Positions 9,696-17,957 of a stretch of 51,173 nucleotides of DNA are shown here, one piece after another (the stretch's first letter is position 1; every line of letters begins with the position of its first letter). The notes under the pieces were generated by a model. It saw only the letters and a program-made list of their open reading frames with translations, was not told where the DNA came from and ran no database searches. Both the position numbers and the translations under genes were made by a program. Origin of the DNA: Clostridia bacterium (GTDB lineage: Bacteria > Bacillota > Clostridia > Oscillospirales > CAG-272); the NCBI GenBank assembly GCA_017623255.1, contig JAGAPL010000012.1, forward strand, positions 1 to 51,173, given 5' to 3'.

Positions 9696-11486
9696 TTATC
9701 TTGACTGGTTTGCCCTCTGTGCTATTCTCTTTAAGCGCTCTTGCTCGCGCTGTTCTGCCTGCACACGAAGTTCAGCTTCATAATCTGCTCGCTGTTGCTT
9801 ATGAGCGGGCAATTTGTTAAGGAACAACTGCAATTCTTCGTTATACTCACGGAGATATTCCATGTCCTTTGCAATTTGCTTTTCAAGCGCTTCTTTTTTC
9901 TCTCTTTCCTGCTGCTCGTAAAGCTGCTGGCGGCGTTCTTCTTCCTCTCGGAGAATTCGCTCTTTTTCCTCCTGACGCTGTCTTCTCTTGCGTTCCTGCG
10001 CCTCTATCTTACGCTGTTCTATTTCTTCTATAAGGAAAGCAGCATCAGCAAAATCTTCTTTTTCAGCAAGATATTTAGCCATATGCTTTTCTCTTGCTTC
10101 AAGCTGATCTTCCTTTTTGTCCTCAAAACGCTTCAATTCCTTAAGGAATATTTCTTTTCTGCGTCTGTCCTCAGCCTCACGCATCATACGCTCATGGAAC
10201 AGGCGCTGTTTTTCAGCTTCTTTTTCCTGACGGATACGTTCTTTCTCGGCTTCTTTTTCTTTACGCAGGCGTTCTTTTTCCACTTCCTGCTCTTTCTTCA
10301 GACGCTCGGCTTCTTCTTTCTTTTTACGCTCCTGCTCTTCAACAAGACGACGGCGTTCTTCCTTTTCCTCCTGCATAAGCTGAGCCTTTGTAAGCTCTTC
10401 TATAAGAACCTTACGAACCTCAACATCGGGCAAGTCGTAATCCTCGGTGAGCTCTTCTATGATCTCACGTATAAATTTAGGCTTTAGTGTGCGCTGTTTC
10501 TGTCTCGGTCTGGTAGGAACAACGCGATCCTCCTGATCCTCAAGATATCCTTTAAGAATAAGATAATTAAAGAGGATGTTATGATATATATCTCTCTGGA
10601 AAACTTCGTTTATCGCAGGGCTCTGCTCTATAACGCGGATGGAATAACCGATTTGATCATAACTTCGAAGGAACTCAAACAACTCTTCAACCTTACGATA
10701 GTTAGGGTTCTTTTTAAGCACGTTTGTTTTTACAATATTACCCTTTACTCTCGGAACCCTTTCCATCTGCTGAGCAAACTTTGAATTCATAAAGGTTGTA
10801 AGCAAACGATAGATACGTGAAATGCGTGAAAACACCTCAGCATTTCGCTCATCAGTTTCCATTGCGTTTTCAGTGTTTTTGATATGGAGGAACATATCCA
10901 TATGAACGTGCTCAGTTGCACTTTCCATATCAGAACGCACCTTAAGCTTCGCACCAAATTCATCACCCATAGCTTCAAAAAGCGCATCATGACGAATCTT
11001 TACAAATCTATATGCTGTTTCGAGAGTTGTGAAAACAAGTCTGTTTTCGTACATAACCTCTGTGTCATCGCGAATCTTCTGCATCAGACGCAAAGGCTGA
11101 ACGTCACCGGTTCTTTCGTCATAGTCTTCAACGAAAGACGCATGGCTTGTCAAATGACGAACAACATCGGAATTCGTTTTCTTTGCAAGAGCTGCATTTA
11201 CTATCAGTTCTTCTTCAAGAATTACATTTCGAGGGCTGCCCACAATCTCCTGAATAGCAGGCAACGCCTTTTCAACTGCTTCGATCCAAGTTGTGTCAAC
11301 TGCTTTCTCCAGCTTACGGTTTGAAAACTGAAACTCATTGTCCGCTCTTGAAACAGCGTCCATAAAGAATTCATAAAAATCCGTGCTGGAAATTGCACGC
11401 ATAACTCCGCGAGTGAACTTTTGATAGATCGGGTCCATCAATTCTCTTGCGGCGCTATTCTTTTTTGCTTTGTTATCTCCTGCCAC
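9696..11486 (-). CDS. Basic coiled-coil protein, partner of the AAA ATPase
   Basis: 596 residues from GTG 11484-11486, 26 nt downstream of the AAA ATPase gene and probably in the same transcript. No signal peptide or membrane segment is seen, so it should be cytoplasmic. Residues 1-345 look globular and mostly helical, with a YENRLVFTTLETAYRF segment that recalls the N-terminal region of DUF2357-type partners of McrB-like ATPases; this resemblance is weak and is an inference. Residues about 350-596 are a very long coiled coil dominated by E, K, R and Q (runs such as EEKEERRRLVEEQERKKKEE). No PD-(D/E)XK nuclease motif was found, so it is not a typical McrC. Between the two sipW genes it could link the ATPase to the cytoplasmic coiled-coil tails of the peptidases. 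Function unknown. Confidence 0.85.
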   Translation of the reverse strand: MAGDNKAKKNSAARELMDPIYQKFTRGVMRAISSTDFYEFFMDAVSRADNEFQFSNRKLEKAVDTTWIEAVEKALPAIQEIVGSPRNVILEEELIVNAALAKKTNSDVVRHLTSHASFVEDYDERTGDVQPLRLMQKIRDDTEVMYENRLVFTTLETAYRFVKIRHDALFEAMGDEFGAKLKVRSDMESATEHVHMDMFLHIKNTENAMETDERNAEVFSRISRIYRLLTTFMNSKFAQQMERVPRVKGNIVKTNVLKKNPNYRKVEELFEFLRSYDQIGYSIRVIEQSPAINEVFQRDIYHNILFNYLILKGYLEDQEDRVVPTRPRQKQRTLKPKFIREIIEELTEDYDLPDVEVRKVLIEELTKAQLMQEEKEERRRLVEEQERKKKEEAERLKKEQEVEKERLRKEKEAEKERIRQEKEAEKQRLFHERMMREAEDRRRKEIFLKELKRFEDKKEDQLEAREKHMAKYLAEKEDFADAAFLIEEIEQRKIEAQERKRRQRQEEKERILREEEERRQQLYEQQEREKKEALEKQIAKDMEYLREYNEELQLFLNKLPAHKQQRADYEAELRVQAEQREQERLKRIAQRANQSR

Positions 11487-11512
11487 TTTGATCTACCCGA
11501 TCCTTTCAAAAA

Positions 11513-13108
11513 TTAGTTAGTCTTTTTAAGTCTCTCTACATACTCTTTGCAAATAACCATTGTGTTCTTGCCAAAGAGTTTATCAAGATATGTATTGAAT
11601 CTTGTGAGCTCATCCTTCATAAAGCCAAGGCTGAGAGATTCAAACTTACGGAGAACCTTCTTTGCAATCATAAAGTCGATTGCCTGAAGCTCTGTTCCAC
11701 CGCAAGCTATAAAGCAAGGAACATAATCGCCGATCTGCTTCATAATACGGTTACCGAAAGCAAGGCGGAAGTTTTTGATAAGATAGTCATTAAGTGTTTC
11801 AAGTTTGTCAAGAATTTCCTGGGAAACAGGATACATAGCCTTTGCTTCGTCAAAGAGCTGAAGCAAACGGTCTGTTGAAATATACATAGCTTCTTCAGGC
11901 TCACATACAAAAGCTTCTGCTCTGCTATCAAGGTCGATAGGAATAGCACGGTCATAAACCTTATCGGCTACGGCGAATGTAGAGTCGTCGTTATTGATAG
12001 TACCGATAAACCATACGTTATCGCTTATCTGAACCTTACCTTCGTTAATAAGGCAGGGGTCGTTATCCCATGTTGCAGAAACAATATCAATGACCTGGTC
12101 TTCTCGTCTGGGAAGCTCAAGTGTTGAAAGCATTTCAGCAAAATAATACTCAACTCGGGCGATATTCATCTCGTCCAAAATAACAAGGTGAGGATCTCTG
12201 AAATAGTTTGCTTCATATACTGCGCGAAGGAAGTCTGTTTCAGAATATTTCTTTGAGAATTCATTAAAATATCCGTAAAGCTCTGTTCTTTCACGCCATG
12301 CAGGCTGAACTGAGATAACAGATGTATCCTTCTTTACAAACTTACCGAATGCATAAGGCAATGAAGTTTTACCTGTACCTGAAATACCCTGCAAGATAAT
12401 AATACGAGCCGCGCCCATTGAAGCAATAAAGAAACGGATCATATCAATATCGTAGTAAAGTCCCATTTTTGAGCTTGCAAATCTGCGGAAACGATCACAA
12501 AACTCAGGAAGAGTTACATTTTCCTCATAAGGTGGTGCTTCATAAGATGTTTTATAATAGTTATCAACTGAGGTAAGACGGAAGAAACGGCTATCCTGAG
12601 GATCTACGCAAGGAGAATCAAATCTGTTTCTATTGGGATTTTCGACAAATTCAACACCTTCAACTGTCTCTTCTTCAGAAACCTCTTCAGAAGCTTCATC
12701 AAAAGCTTCATCAATTGGCATGGAAGAGCCGCTAAGCTCTGCCATACGCATAGCAAGAAGCTTATCCTTTTCATAGTTAGCTCGCATAAGGTCTCTCTGA
12801 AGATTTCTCACCTGACGAACCATTTCATCATATTTTTTTGCAGGAATATAGCGACGGAATATTTTGCGAAGCAGTTTTGCAAAAAGTATGCACATAACAA
12901 CTACGAGCGCCACGAACAAAATATTCACTACAAGCATCAAAATCCATTCAGTTGTTGAGAAATCGCTATCATACGCTTTGATGATATCCATTCTCAGCTT
13001 GAAATTGAATGTATAATACAAAAAATCAAAAAATGCTACGAAAACTTCAATCAGTGAACGGAAAACTCGTCCCATATCCTGATAAAAGTATCTGAAAAAA
13101 TTATCCAT
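11513..13108 (-). CDS. Membrane-anchored McrB-type AAA+ ATPase
   Basis: 531 residues from ATG 13106-13108 behind AGGAG. Two hydrophobic segments (about 14-34 and 55-78) anchor the N-terminus; a short coiled region and an acidic linker (90-165) follow. The AAA+ domain has Walker A GISGTGKTS (241-249), the McrB-like block QPAWRERTELYGYFN (about 268-282), Walker B LVILDEMN (308-315) and the McrB signature-like GTINNDDST (369-377), then YDRA as the likely arginine finger. This places it in the McrB/MoxR/dynein-like clade. McrB proteins normally act with the nuclease McrC in restriction; here no McrC, methylase or target-recognition domain is present, and the gene lies between two SipW peptidase genes. 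ATP-driven remodelling of a membrane export or assembly complex is the likeliest role, but this is inference. Confidence 0.9.
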   Translation of the reverse strand: MDNFFRYFYQDMGRVFRSLIEVFVAFFDFLYYTFNFKLRMDIIKAYDSDFSTTEWILMLVVNILFVALVVVMCILFAKLLRKIFRRYIPAKKYDEMVRQVRNLQRDLMRANYEKDKLLAMRMAELSGSSMPIDEAFDEASEEVSEEETVEGVEFVENPNRNRFDSPCVDPQDSRFFRLTSVDNYYKTSYEAPPYEENVTLPEFCDRFRRFASSKMGLYYDIDMIRFFIASMGAARIIILQGISGTGKTSLPYAFGKFVKKDTSVISVQPAWRERTELYGYFNEFSKKYSETDFLRAVYEANYFRDPHLVILDEMNIARVEYYFAEMLSTLELPRREDQVIDIVSATWDNDPCLINEGKVQISDNVWFIGTINNDDSTFAVADKVYDRAIPIDLDSRAEAFVCEPEEAMYISTDRLLQLFDEAKAMYPVSQEILDKLETLNDYLIKNFRLAFGNRIMKQIGDYVPCFIACGGTELQAIDFMIAKKVLRKFESLSLGFMKDELTRFNTYLDKLFGKNTMVICKEYVERLKKTN

Positions 13109-13151
13109 ATTTGTCTCCTAATGGATTTATTGCCTTATTTTAGGCAAAAAA

Positions 13152-13195
13152 ATGTGATAATGTCCATATAGGAGGCTGAAGTCAGCCTCCTATAT
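13152..13195 (-). terminator. 14-bp hairpin between sipW no. 2 and the AAA ATPase gene
   Basis: The arms 13166-13179 and 13182-13195 are perfect complements with a 2-nt centre. In the minus-strand transcript a run of seven T follows about 13 nt later (13152 region), too far for a standard intrinsic terminator. The stem also contains AGGAGG. It may be an attenuator or an RNA-processing site that lowers expression of the ATPase relative to sipW. The structure is seen; the role is inferred. Confidence 0.45.
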
Positions 13196-13209
13196 AAGCA
13201 TCTTCATTA

Positions 13210-14328
13210 TTATTCGTCTTTAGTTTCTTCCTCTTCGGAATCGTTTTCTACTGATTCTTCTTCAGCTGTTTCTTCTGCAGATTCTTCTGCAATTTCTTCA
13301 GCAGGAGTTTCCTCTGCAGCCTCTTCAATTACGTCTTCTTCAGCTGTTTCTTCTGCAGCTTCTTCTGCAGTTTCTTCAGCAGGAGTTTCCTCTGCAGCCT
13401 CTTCAGCTACTTCTTCAGCTGTTTCTTCTTCTGTTTCTTCTTCGGCTGATTCAGCAGGCTCTGTAACAGCAGCAGCCATACCCATGCTCTGCATAAGTTC
13501 AGCCTTCAGCTTTTCGCGAAGCTCTTCTTCCATTTTAGCGCGTTCTGCCGCTGCTTCCTGTGCCTTCTTTTCTTCAAGGAGCTCAGCCTTCAGCTTTTCG
13601 CGAAGCTCCTCTTCCATCTTAGCACGCTCAGCTTCCTTCTCATCCTGAGCTTTCTTTTCCTGCTCAGCAATAAGATCTTCAGTTTTACCGCGCTCCTGCT
13701 CATACTTGATGCGGTTCTTTACGTTCTGATATTCAAAGAGAACGCGGAAGAACTGAACAAGATAGAAAAGGAAGAATATAAATACGGGAATTACGACTAC
13801 TACAAGGAAGCCTGTGCTATCCTGCAGATAGTCAAATACTTTACCAAGTCCCTCAACTCTGAACTTGTATTTACCAACAACCTCAGACTCATGAACTGTG
13901 AGAGAGTCTACTACTGTGTTGGCTTCACCTTTGGTTTCGAATATAAGATATCCGCCACCGTCATAAATCTCGTGGATTTTATGTGTGTTGAGAACTCTTT
14001 CGCCGTTGATAACTGTCCAATAAGTGATAATATCACCAACCTGAAGGTCTTCGGGCTTTTCAACAGCTGTGTCGAAAATGAGGTCGCCGGGCTTAAGGAT
14101 AGGATACATTGATTCGGTCTGAATTGAATACATCTGAAAACCGAAAATGCTGGGAATACCGTTACCTGATGTTGTTACAAAAGATACGTATGTAGAAATA
14201 GCCGCAAGCACAATAGCAAGCACAAGAACTACGTTAATAATAGTGCTGAAAACCTTGCTCGCCTTACTTTGCTTCTTTACTACCTCAACCTCTTCTGTTT
14301 CGATAGCTGTTTGTTTTTTGTCTTTCAT
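13210..14328 (-). CDS. sipW: Signal peptidase I, SipW/ER type (no. 2), long acidic tail
   Basis: Second SipW-class peptidase of the locus. I prefer ATG 14326-14328 because GGAG lies 6 nt before it; an ATG four codons upstream has no ribosome site. The 372-residue product has a TM segment (about 26-50), TESMYPILKPGD with Ser73, NTHKIHE with His116, a TKGEAN box where the usual Asp is Glu135, Asp141, and a second TM (about 172-194). The C-terminus is cytoplasmic by topology: a coiled coil containing two copies of AERAKMEEELREKLKAEL, then an E/A/T-rich acidic tail of about 80 residues encoded by a tandem DNA repeat. It differs strongly from sipW no. 1, so the two may serve different substrates. 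The gene follows the SipW-type protein gene by 46 nt. The protease call is secure; the purpose of the tail is unknown. Confidence 0.94.
   Translation of the reverse strand: MKDKKQTAIETEEVEVVKKQSKASKVFSTIINVVLVLAIVLAAISTYVSFVTTSGNGIPSIFGFQMYSIQTESMYPILKPGDLIFDTAVEKPEDLQVGDIITYWTVINGERVLNTHKIHEIYDGGGYLIFETKGEANTVVDSLTVHESEVVGKYKFRVEGLGKVFDYLQDSTGFLVVVVIPVFIFFLFYLVQFFRVLFEYQNVKNRIKYEQERGKTEDLIAEQEKKAQDEKEAERAKMEEELREKLKAELLEEKKAQEAAAERAKMEEELREKLKAELMQSMGMAAAVTEPAESAEEETEEETAEEVAEEAAEETPAEETAEEAAEETAEEDVIEEAAEETPAEEIAEESAEETAEEESVENDSEEEETKDE
13263..13418 (-). repeat. 78-bp tandem repeat, two copies, in the sipW no. 2 tail
   Basis: Copies run 13263-13340 and 13341-13418, with further degenerate repetition on both sides. 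Each encodes 26 residues of the acidic E/A/T/P tail. The period is a multiple of three, so a change in copy number would alter tail length without shifting the frame. Confidence 0.8.
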
Positions 14329-14374
14329 AAAACGCTCCATTCAATCTAAATATTATATATTGAGATTTATTAAC

Positions 14375-15373
14375 TTAATTTATAGGAACCATACCGGACT
14401 GGCCTTCGGTTGTTGCGGTGAACTGAATGTTTGCCATAAGCTCTGCATGATGACCGATTGCATTGATACAATCCACATCCTGACCTTCAAGCCATACATA
14501 AAGGCTGATTTTTGCAAGTTCATCAGGTTCAAGCTTAAAAAGCTCTTTTTCTGAATCAAATTCTCCAAAAGTGTGAATAACCGTTCCGTTTCTTACAGGT
14601 GTAGCTTCTTCCCACGAATTCAGAGACTGAAGAATAATACTTTCTTCGGGGATGAGAGTTGCTGTTCCGTCAACGCTTGGTGTTTGGAGATATCCATCTT
14701 CCTCATCAACATGTTTATCATAATTAGGTTCATATATAAAGAATTCAGCAGGATCATTTTTTGTTTGACCTGACAGATCTGTCTTTTCAACAAGGATACC
14801 TATGCGGATAGCGAGCTCTGCGCCGTTTCCTCCGTTATCGTGGCTGATAGTTTCTGTGTTCCATATAGGTTTGCCTATAACGTATGTTCCCGAACCCTGA
14901 ATACCTTCTGCAACTTCAATAGCAGAGGTGAGACTTACGTGAACCTTCTGAAGAGTTCTTGCATAGAACGTGCCCTTCATATAATACCCGTCGGCATTAT
15001 CTTTGTTAGCATTTCTATCGTCTGAAAGGGGCTCCAGAATTTCATTCACTCTACCGTCAAAGCCATAGGAAACCGCATAAAATCTATTTTCTTTCTGCGA
15101 CCAGGTTATAGGGCGAAGCGGTGCCACCTCACCGATTATCTCAGAAAAATTCAACTGCAACTGCCATTCTTCAGCCAGTGGATCTACTGATAGTTCAAGT
15201 CCGCTGGGGGAATTTACATGCAGTGCCATATCACTGACCTCAGGAGTACGGCTGAGAGAAAACCATGTGTATGTAGCCACAGAAAACAAGCTGAGCAAAA
15301 CAAGAAGCACGTACAAATAGACTACTGTGCGCATACGCCGCTGCTGTTGGACTCTTGATTCGTTAGTTTTCAA
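14375..15373 (-). CDS. SipW-type surface protein with WLEGxDxDC motif
   Basis: 332 residues. The reading frame starts at TTG 15371-15373, 4-5 nt after AAGGAG; an in-frame ATG 13 codons later is possible but has no ribosome site. A basic N-terminus and TM segment (about 16-34) end in TYTWFSLSRTPEVSD, a SipW-type boundary. The C-terminus has WLEGQDVDCIN (from about Trp294) and an IYEPN-x-D-x-H block, both shared with the protein at 8305-9666. It is the first gene after the palindrome-rich gap, has its own candidate promoter (15443-15471), and leads directly into sipW no. 2. It is probably a minor fibre subunit and a substrate of one of the two peptidases; this rests on motif and context. Confidence 0.86.
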   Translation of the reverse strand: MKTNESRVQQQRRMRTVVYLYVLLVLLSLFSVATYTWFSLSRTPEVSDMALHVNSPSGLELSVDPLAEEWQLQLNFSEIIGEVAPLRPITWSQKENRFYAVSYGFDGRVNEILEPLSDDRNANKDNADGYYMKGTFYARTLQKVHVSLTSAIEVAEGIQGSGTYVIGKPIWNTETISHDNGGNGAELAIRIGILVEKTDLSGQTKNDPAEFFIYEPNYDKHVDEEDGYLQTPSVDGTATLIPEESIILQSLNSWEEATPVRNGTVIHTFGEFDSEKELFKLEPDELAKISLYVWLEGQDVDCINAIGHHAELMANIQFTATTEGQSGMVPIN

Positions 15374-15442
15374 TGTTCTCCTTCTTTCTGTTTTAAGGGG
15401 GATTGCTGTTCTTTTTATTGTTCATTGCAAACACATATAAAT

Positions 15443-15471
15443 ATTATATATTATCGCAGATAATAGGACAA
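15443..15471 (-). promoter_or_regulatory. Candidate sigma-A promoter for the 15373 gene and downstream operon
   Basis: On the minus strand, TTGTCC (15466-15471) and TATAAT (15443-15448) are separated by 17 nt and lie about 70 nt before the TTG start at 15373. It would allow the peptidase/ATPase half of the locus to be expressed independently of the upstream half. Confidence 0.5.
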
Positions 15472-15500
15472 TGAACAAATTTTGGGATTTATTAAATCCA

Positions 15501-15577
15501 TCATTCACGGGTTAAAGGATTTTTTAGCCTGTGAATCGTGGGTTTAACGGGGGATCCCCCCGCCCTTTCGGGCGGGA
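15501..15577 (-). repeat. Palindrome-rich intergenic element downstream of the 752-residue gene
   Basis: Three structures lie back to back: arms 15503-15510 and 15528-15536 (one bulge), a 12-nt GGATCC-centred palindrome at 15549-15560, and a GC hairpin with arms 15559-15565 and 15570-15576 and loop tttc. Two imperfect direct copies of a GGGTTTAA-like segment flank them. There is no T-run, so this is not a simple intrinsic terminator. It could be a dispersed intergenic repeat or an mRNA 3' stabiliser for the preceding structural gene. Confidence 0.6.
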
Positions 15578-15596
15578 GAGATATTCTGATTAATAC

Positions 15597-17855
15597 TTAG
15601 GGATTTTCTGTAACATTTACAGTTACAACGATTGCGCCTGTTACTTCAGAGATAGAGATTGTAAGTGTATCTTCATTCCATGCATTAGAAACAGGTTCGC
15701 CACCCATTGTTACAACAACATTTTCTACGGTATAGCCTTCAAGCATAGAAGCGGGAACTGTGTAAGTAAAGGGAGCGCCTGCTGTTACAGTTGTCTTCTT
15801 AGCTTCAATGCCGTTAACTGTTACAGAAGCCTTGTATTCGCCTTCGCCTTCCATTTCCTTAAGAGCTGTGTTTTCCATAGGAACGAGATCTGCGGAGCTG
15901 GAGAACTGGAGGTTCATAGCGCCCATCATAGATGTTACGCCATTTGCAACGTCAGCGTTTGTAACATTGTCACCATCAAGGTATACAAGAGCTGTGATAG
16001 CCTTTGCTGTGTTCTGGGGAAGATCGCAAAGGTTAGCCTGGTCTTCAGCAATTCTTGAACCGAGTGTGATTGTACCGTCTGTTTCAAGAGTATAGCTGTG
16101 GAGATAGAGGTCGCCTTCAATCTCTGTGAGACCTGCAATTACGTCTGCAGATGCAGCATCGTAAGCTGCTGTGTCGATTTTAGCAATACCATAGATAGTA
16201 CCGGTAGCTGTATCCATAAATACAACTCTGAGAGACTTCATAAGGTTGAGAGTTGCAGCAGCAGAAAGAACTGTCTTATCAACTGTGAAGGTCATTGTAC
16301 TGCCGCTGCCCTGTGTTGCAGAGCTTACGCTTTCTTCATAAACTCTCTGAGCAGGAGATGTCTGAAGCATAAGCTTAGAGTTAGCAGCATTTGTACGGAA
16401 CATAAAGTCTACTGCGTAAGCGTAGGGAACGTTGATAACTGCATTTGCTACTGCATTATCACCTACAAGAACACCTGCGAGAGCGATTGCTGTTCTTGCT
16501 GCAGGCATATATCCGCCGGATACTACTTCACTATCTGTCTTCATGTATGCGTTCCAGCCACCCATCTCTGTTCCACTGTAATTAAACTTAGGAACTGCTA
16601 CTGTAGCTTCAATATTACCAACTACTGCACCGAAGTCAGCATAAAGACCGGATCCAGTTACCATTGTGATGTTAAGACCATTCTGAAGAATGTTGTTACC
16701 GATCCAAGTTGTATCATGGGATGTAAACTCACCCATAAGGATACCATTGATCTTAATCTTACTTGTATCCATAAGAGGTGTGAGAACAGCGCTAATCTCT
16801 GTCCAGTTTACATTAGTCTTGCTATCTTCCATGAGAGGAGCGATATTTGTCTTTGCCTGAGCAAGAGCTGCTGTATTGGAAGCATAAGCTGTTACAGTAG
16901 CGATGATGTTTGTATTTACGCCTGATGCGTAAGTTTTGTAGTAATCAGAAGCTTGAATCTCAGCAAGTGTTGCAGAATCTGTGATAGCTGCAACTGCTGC
17001 TTCATATTTTGCCTGAGAAGATGTTGCAGAAGCTGCATCTGCAAGGAGAGCTGCCTTGATAGCATCAGCAAGAGCTGCATTAGCCTTGTCAAGGTCTGTA
17101 AGAACGTTATTAAGACCTTCTACATGATCTTTATAGTTATTTGTATCTTCGCCTGATGCAAGACCATGCTGGATTGCCATTCCTGTGAGCGCACCACCAT
17201 TGTTGTTCAGAGAGTTCTGAGCATTTGTTTTAGCGCTGGAGATAGCAGCAGCAAGGTCGGAAAGAGCTGAGTTGAATGTAACTTCGAATTCGGACATATT
17301 TGCAGATGTACCGATAACACGGATACCCTTGTAGTCATTTACAAGAAAATCTGTTGCTGTACCGATAGAGTTATCATCCTTAACCTCAAATTTAGATCCA
17401 AACTGTGTGTTAGGGTTGAGAGCCTGAGGACGACCATCAGCACCATATGTAGGTGTGGAGAGGGGCGCAGCATCGTTTACCACAACTGTAGAGTTTGCGC
17501 CTGCGTTCGCATTAAGACGTGAGGGGAGAAGAGCAATGTCTTCAAGACCGTACACGGAGTTGTCACTAAGGTTGATAAGGTTACCCCAAGTGGTGTTCTT
17601 TTCAGCCCATGTGAGGTTTGCATCGCCCATTGCAGATGTGATATCCGCTGCGTTACCGCTATAGGGGGAGAGTGCAATTTCAAGGTTGCCGTTAGCGCCA
17701 ACAGTGGTTGTGATACCCTGAATTTCAGGCGCTGTAGACAGAGTGAACCATGCATATGTGGTGGAAACCATCATAATACAAGAAACCAACAGCATTGCAA
17801 CTGCTGCAACCAGCTTGTTGCGAAGATCGGACTGTCGCTTTTCAGTTTTGTTCAT
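15597..17855 (-). CDS. Large SipW-type structural surface protein
   Basis: 752 residues from ATG 17853-17855 behind AAGGAAG. A basic N-terminus and a TM segment (14-32) lead to TTYAWFTLSTAPEIQGI, the clearest SipW-cognate signal in the window, followed by NGNLEIAL. Mid-protein there is an alanine-rich helical insertion (about 190-340). Towards the end come VDFMFRTNAA, a YLDGDN block followed by MNLQF, and a final domain of about 90 residues rich in beta strand. It is paralogous to the edge-truncated protein at 1-2750. The alanine-rich, low-charge composition, the strong ribosome site and the stable hairpins directly downstream suggest an abundant structural subunit. The gene is 102 nt downstream of the anchored WLEG protein gene. 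Function is inferred from the signal type and context. Confidence 0.88.
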   Translation of the reverse strand: MNKTEKRQSDLRNKLVAAVAMLLVSCIMMVSTTYAWFTLSTAPEIQGITTTVGANGNLEIALSPYSGNAADITSAMGDANLTWAEKNTTWGNLINLSDNSVYGLEDIALLPSRLNANAGANSTVVVNDAAPLSTPTYGADGRPQALNPNTQFGSKFEVKDDNSIGTATDFLVNDYKGIRVIGTSANMSEFEVTFNSALSDLAAAISSAKTNAQNSLNNNGGALTGMAIQHGLASGEDTNNYKDHVEGLNNVLTDLDKANAALADAIKAALLADAASATSSQAKYEAAVAAITDSATLAEIQASDYYKTYASGVNTNIIATVTAYASNTAALAQAKTNIAPLMEDSKTNVNWTEISAVLTPLMDTSKIKINGILMGEFTSHDTTWIGNNILQNGLNITMVTGSGLYADFGAVVGNIEATVAVPKFNYSGTEMGGWNAYMKTDSEVVSGGYMPAARTAIALAGVLVGDNAVANAVINVPYAYAVDFMFRTNAANSKLMLQTSPAQRVYEESVSSATQGSGSTMTFTVDKTVLSAAATLNLMKSLRVVFMDTATGTIYGIAKIDTAAYDAASADVIAGLTEIEGDLYLHSYTLETDGTITLGSRIAEDQANLCDLPQNTAKAITALVYLDGDNVTNADVANGVTSMMGAMNLQFSSSADLVPMENTALKEMEGEGEYKASVTVNGIEAKKTTVTAGAPFTYTVPASMLEGYTVENVVVTMGGEPVSNAWNEDTLTISISEVTGAIVVTVNVTENP

Positions 17856-17957
17856 CTGAATCTTCCTTCTTTCTTAAATATTTTTATTCGTGTTTTAATT
17901 CCCGTCGGAATTATATAATTCTGCATTTTTCGCAGAGATTACATACTAATTTAATTT

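Noticed and set aside
9741-10487. Plus-strand 248-residue Leu/Phe-rich frame
   Set aside because: It is the antisense image of the E/K/R-rich coiled-coil gene; Leu/Phe runs arise from its Lys/Glu codons and no ribosome site is present.
11513-13108. An McrBC-type restriction system
   Set aside because: The ATPase is McrB-like but has TM segments, and no McrC nuclease, methylase or DNA-recognition domain lies nearby.
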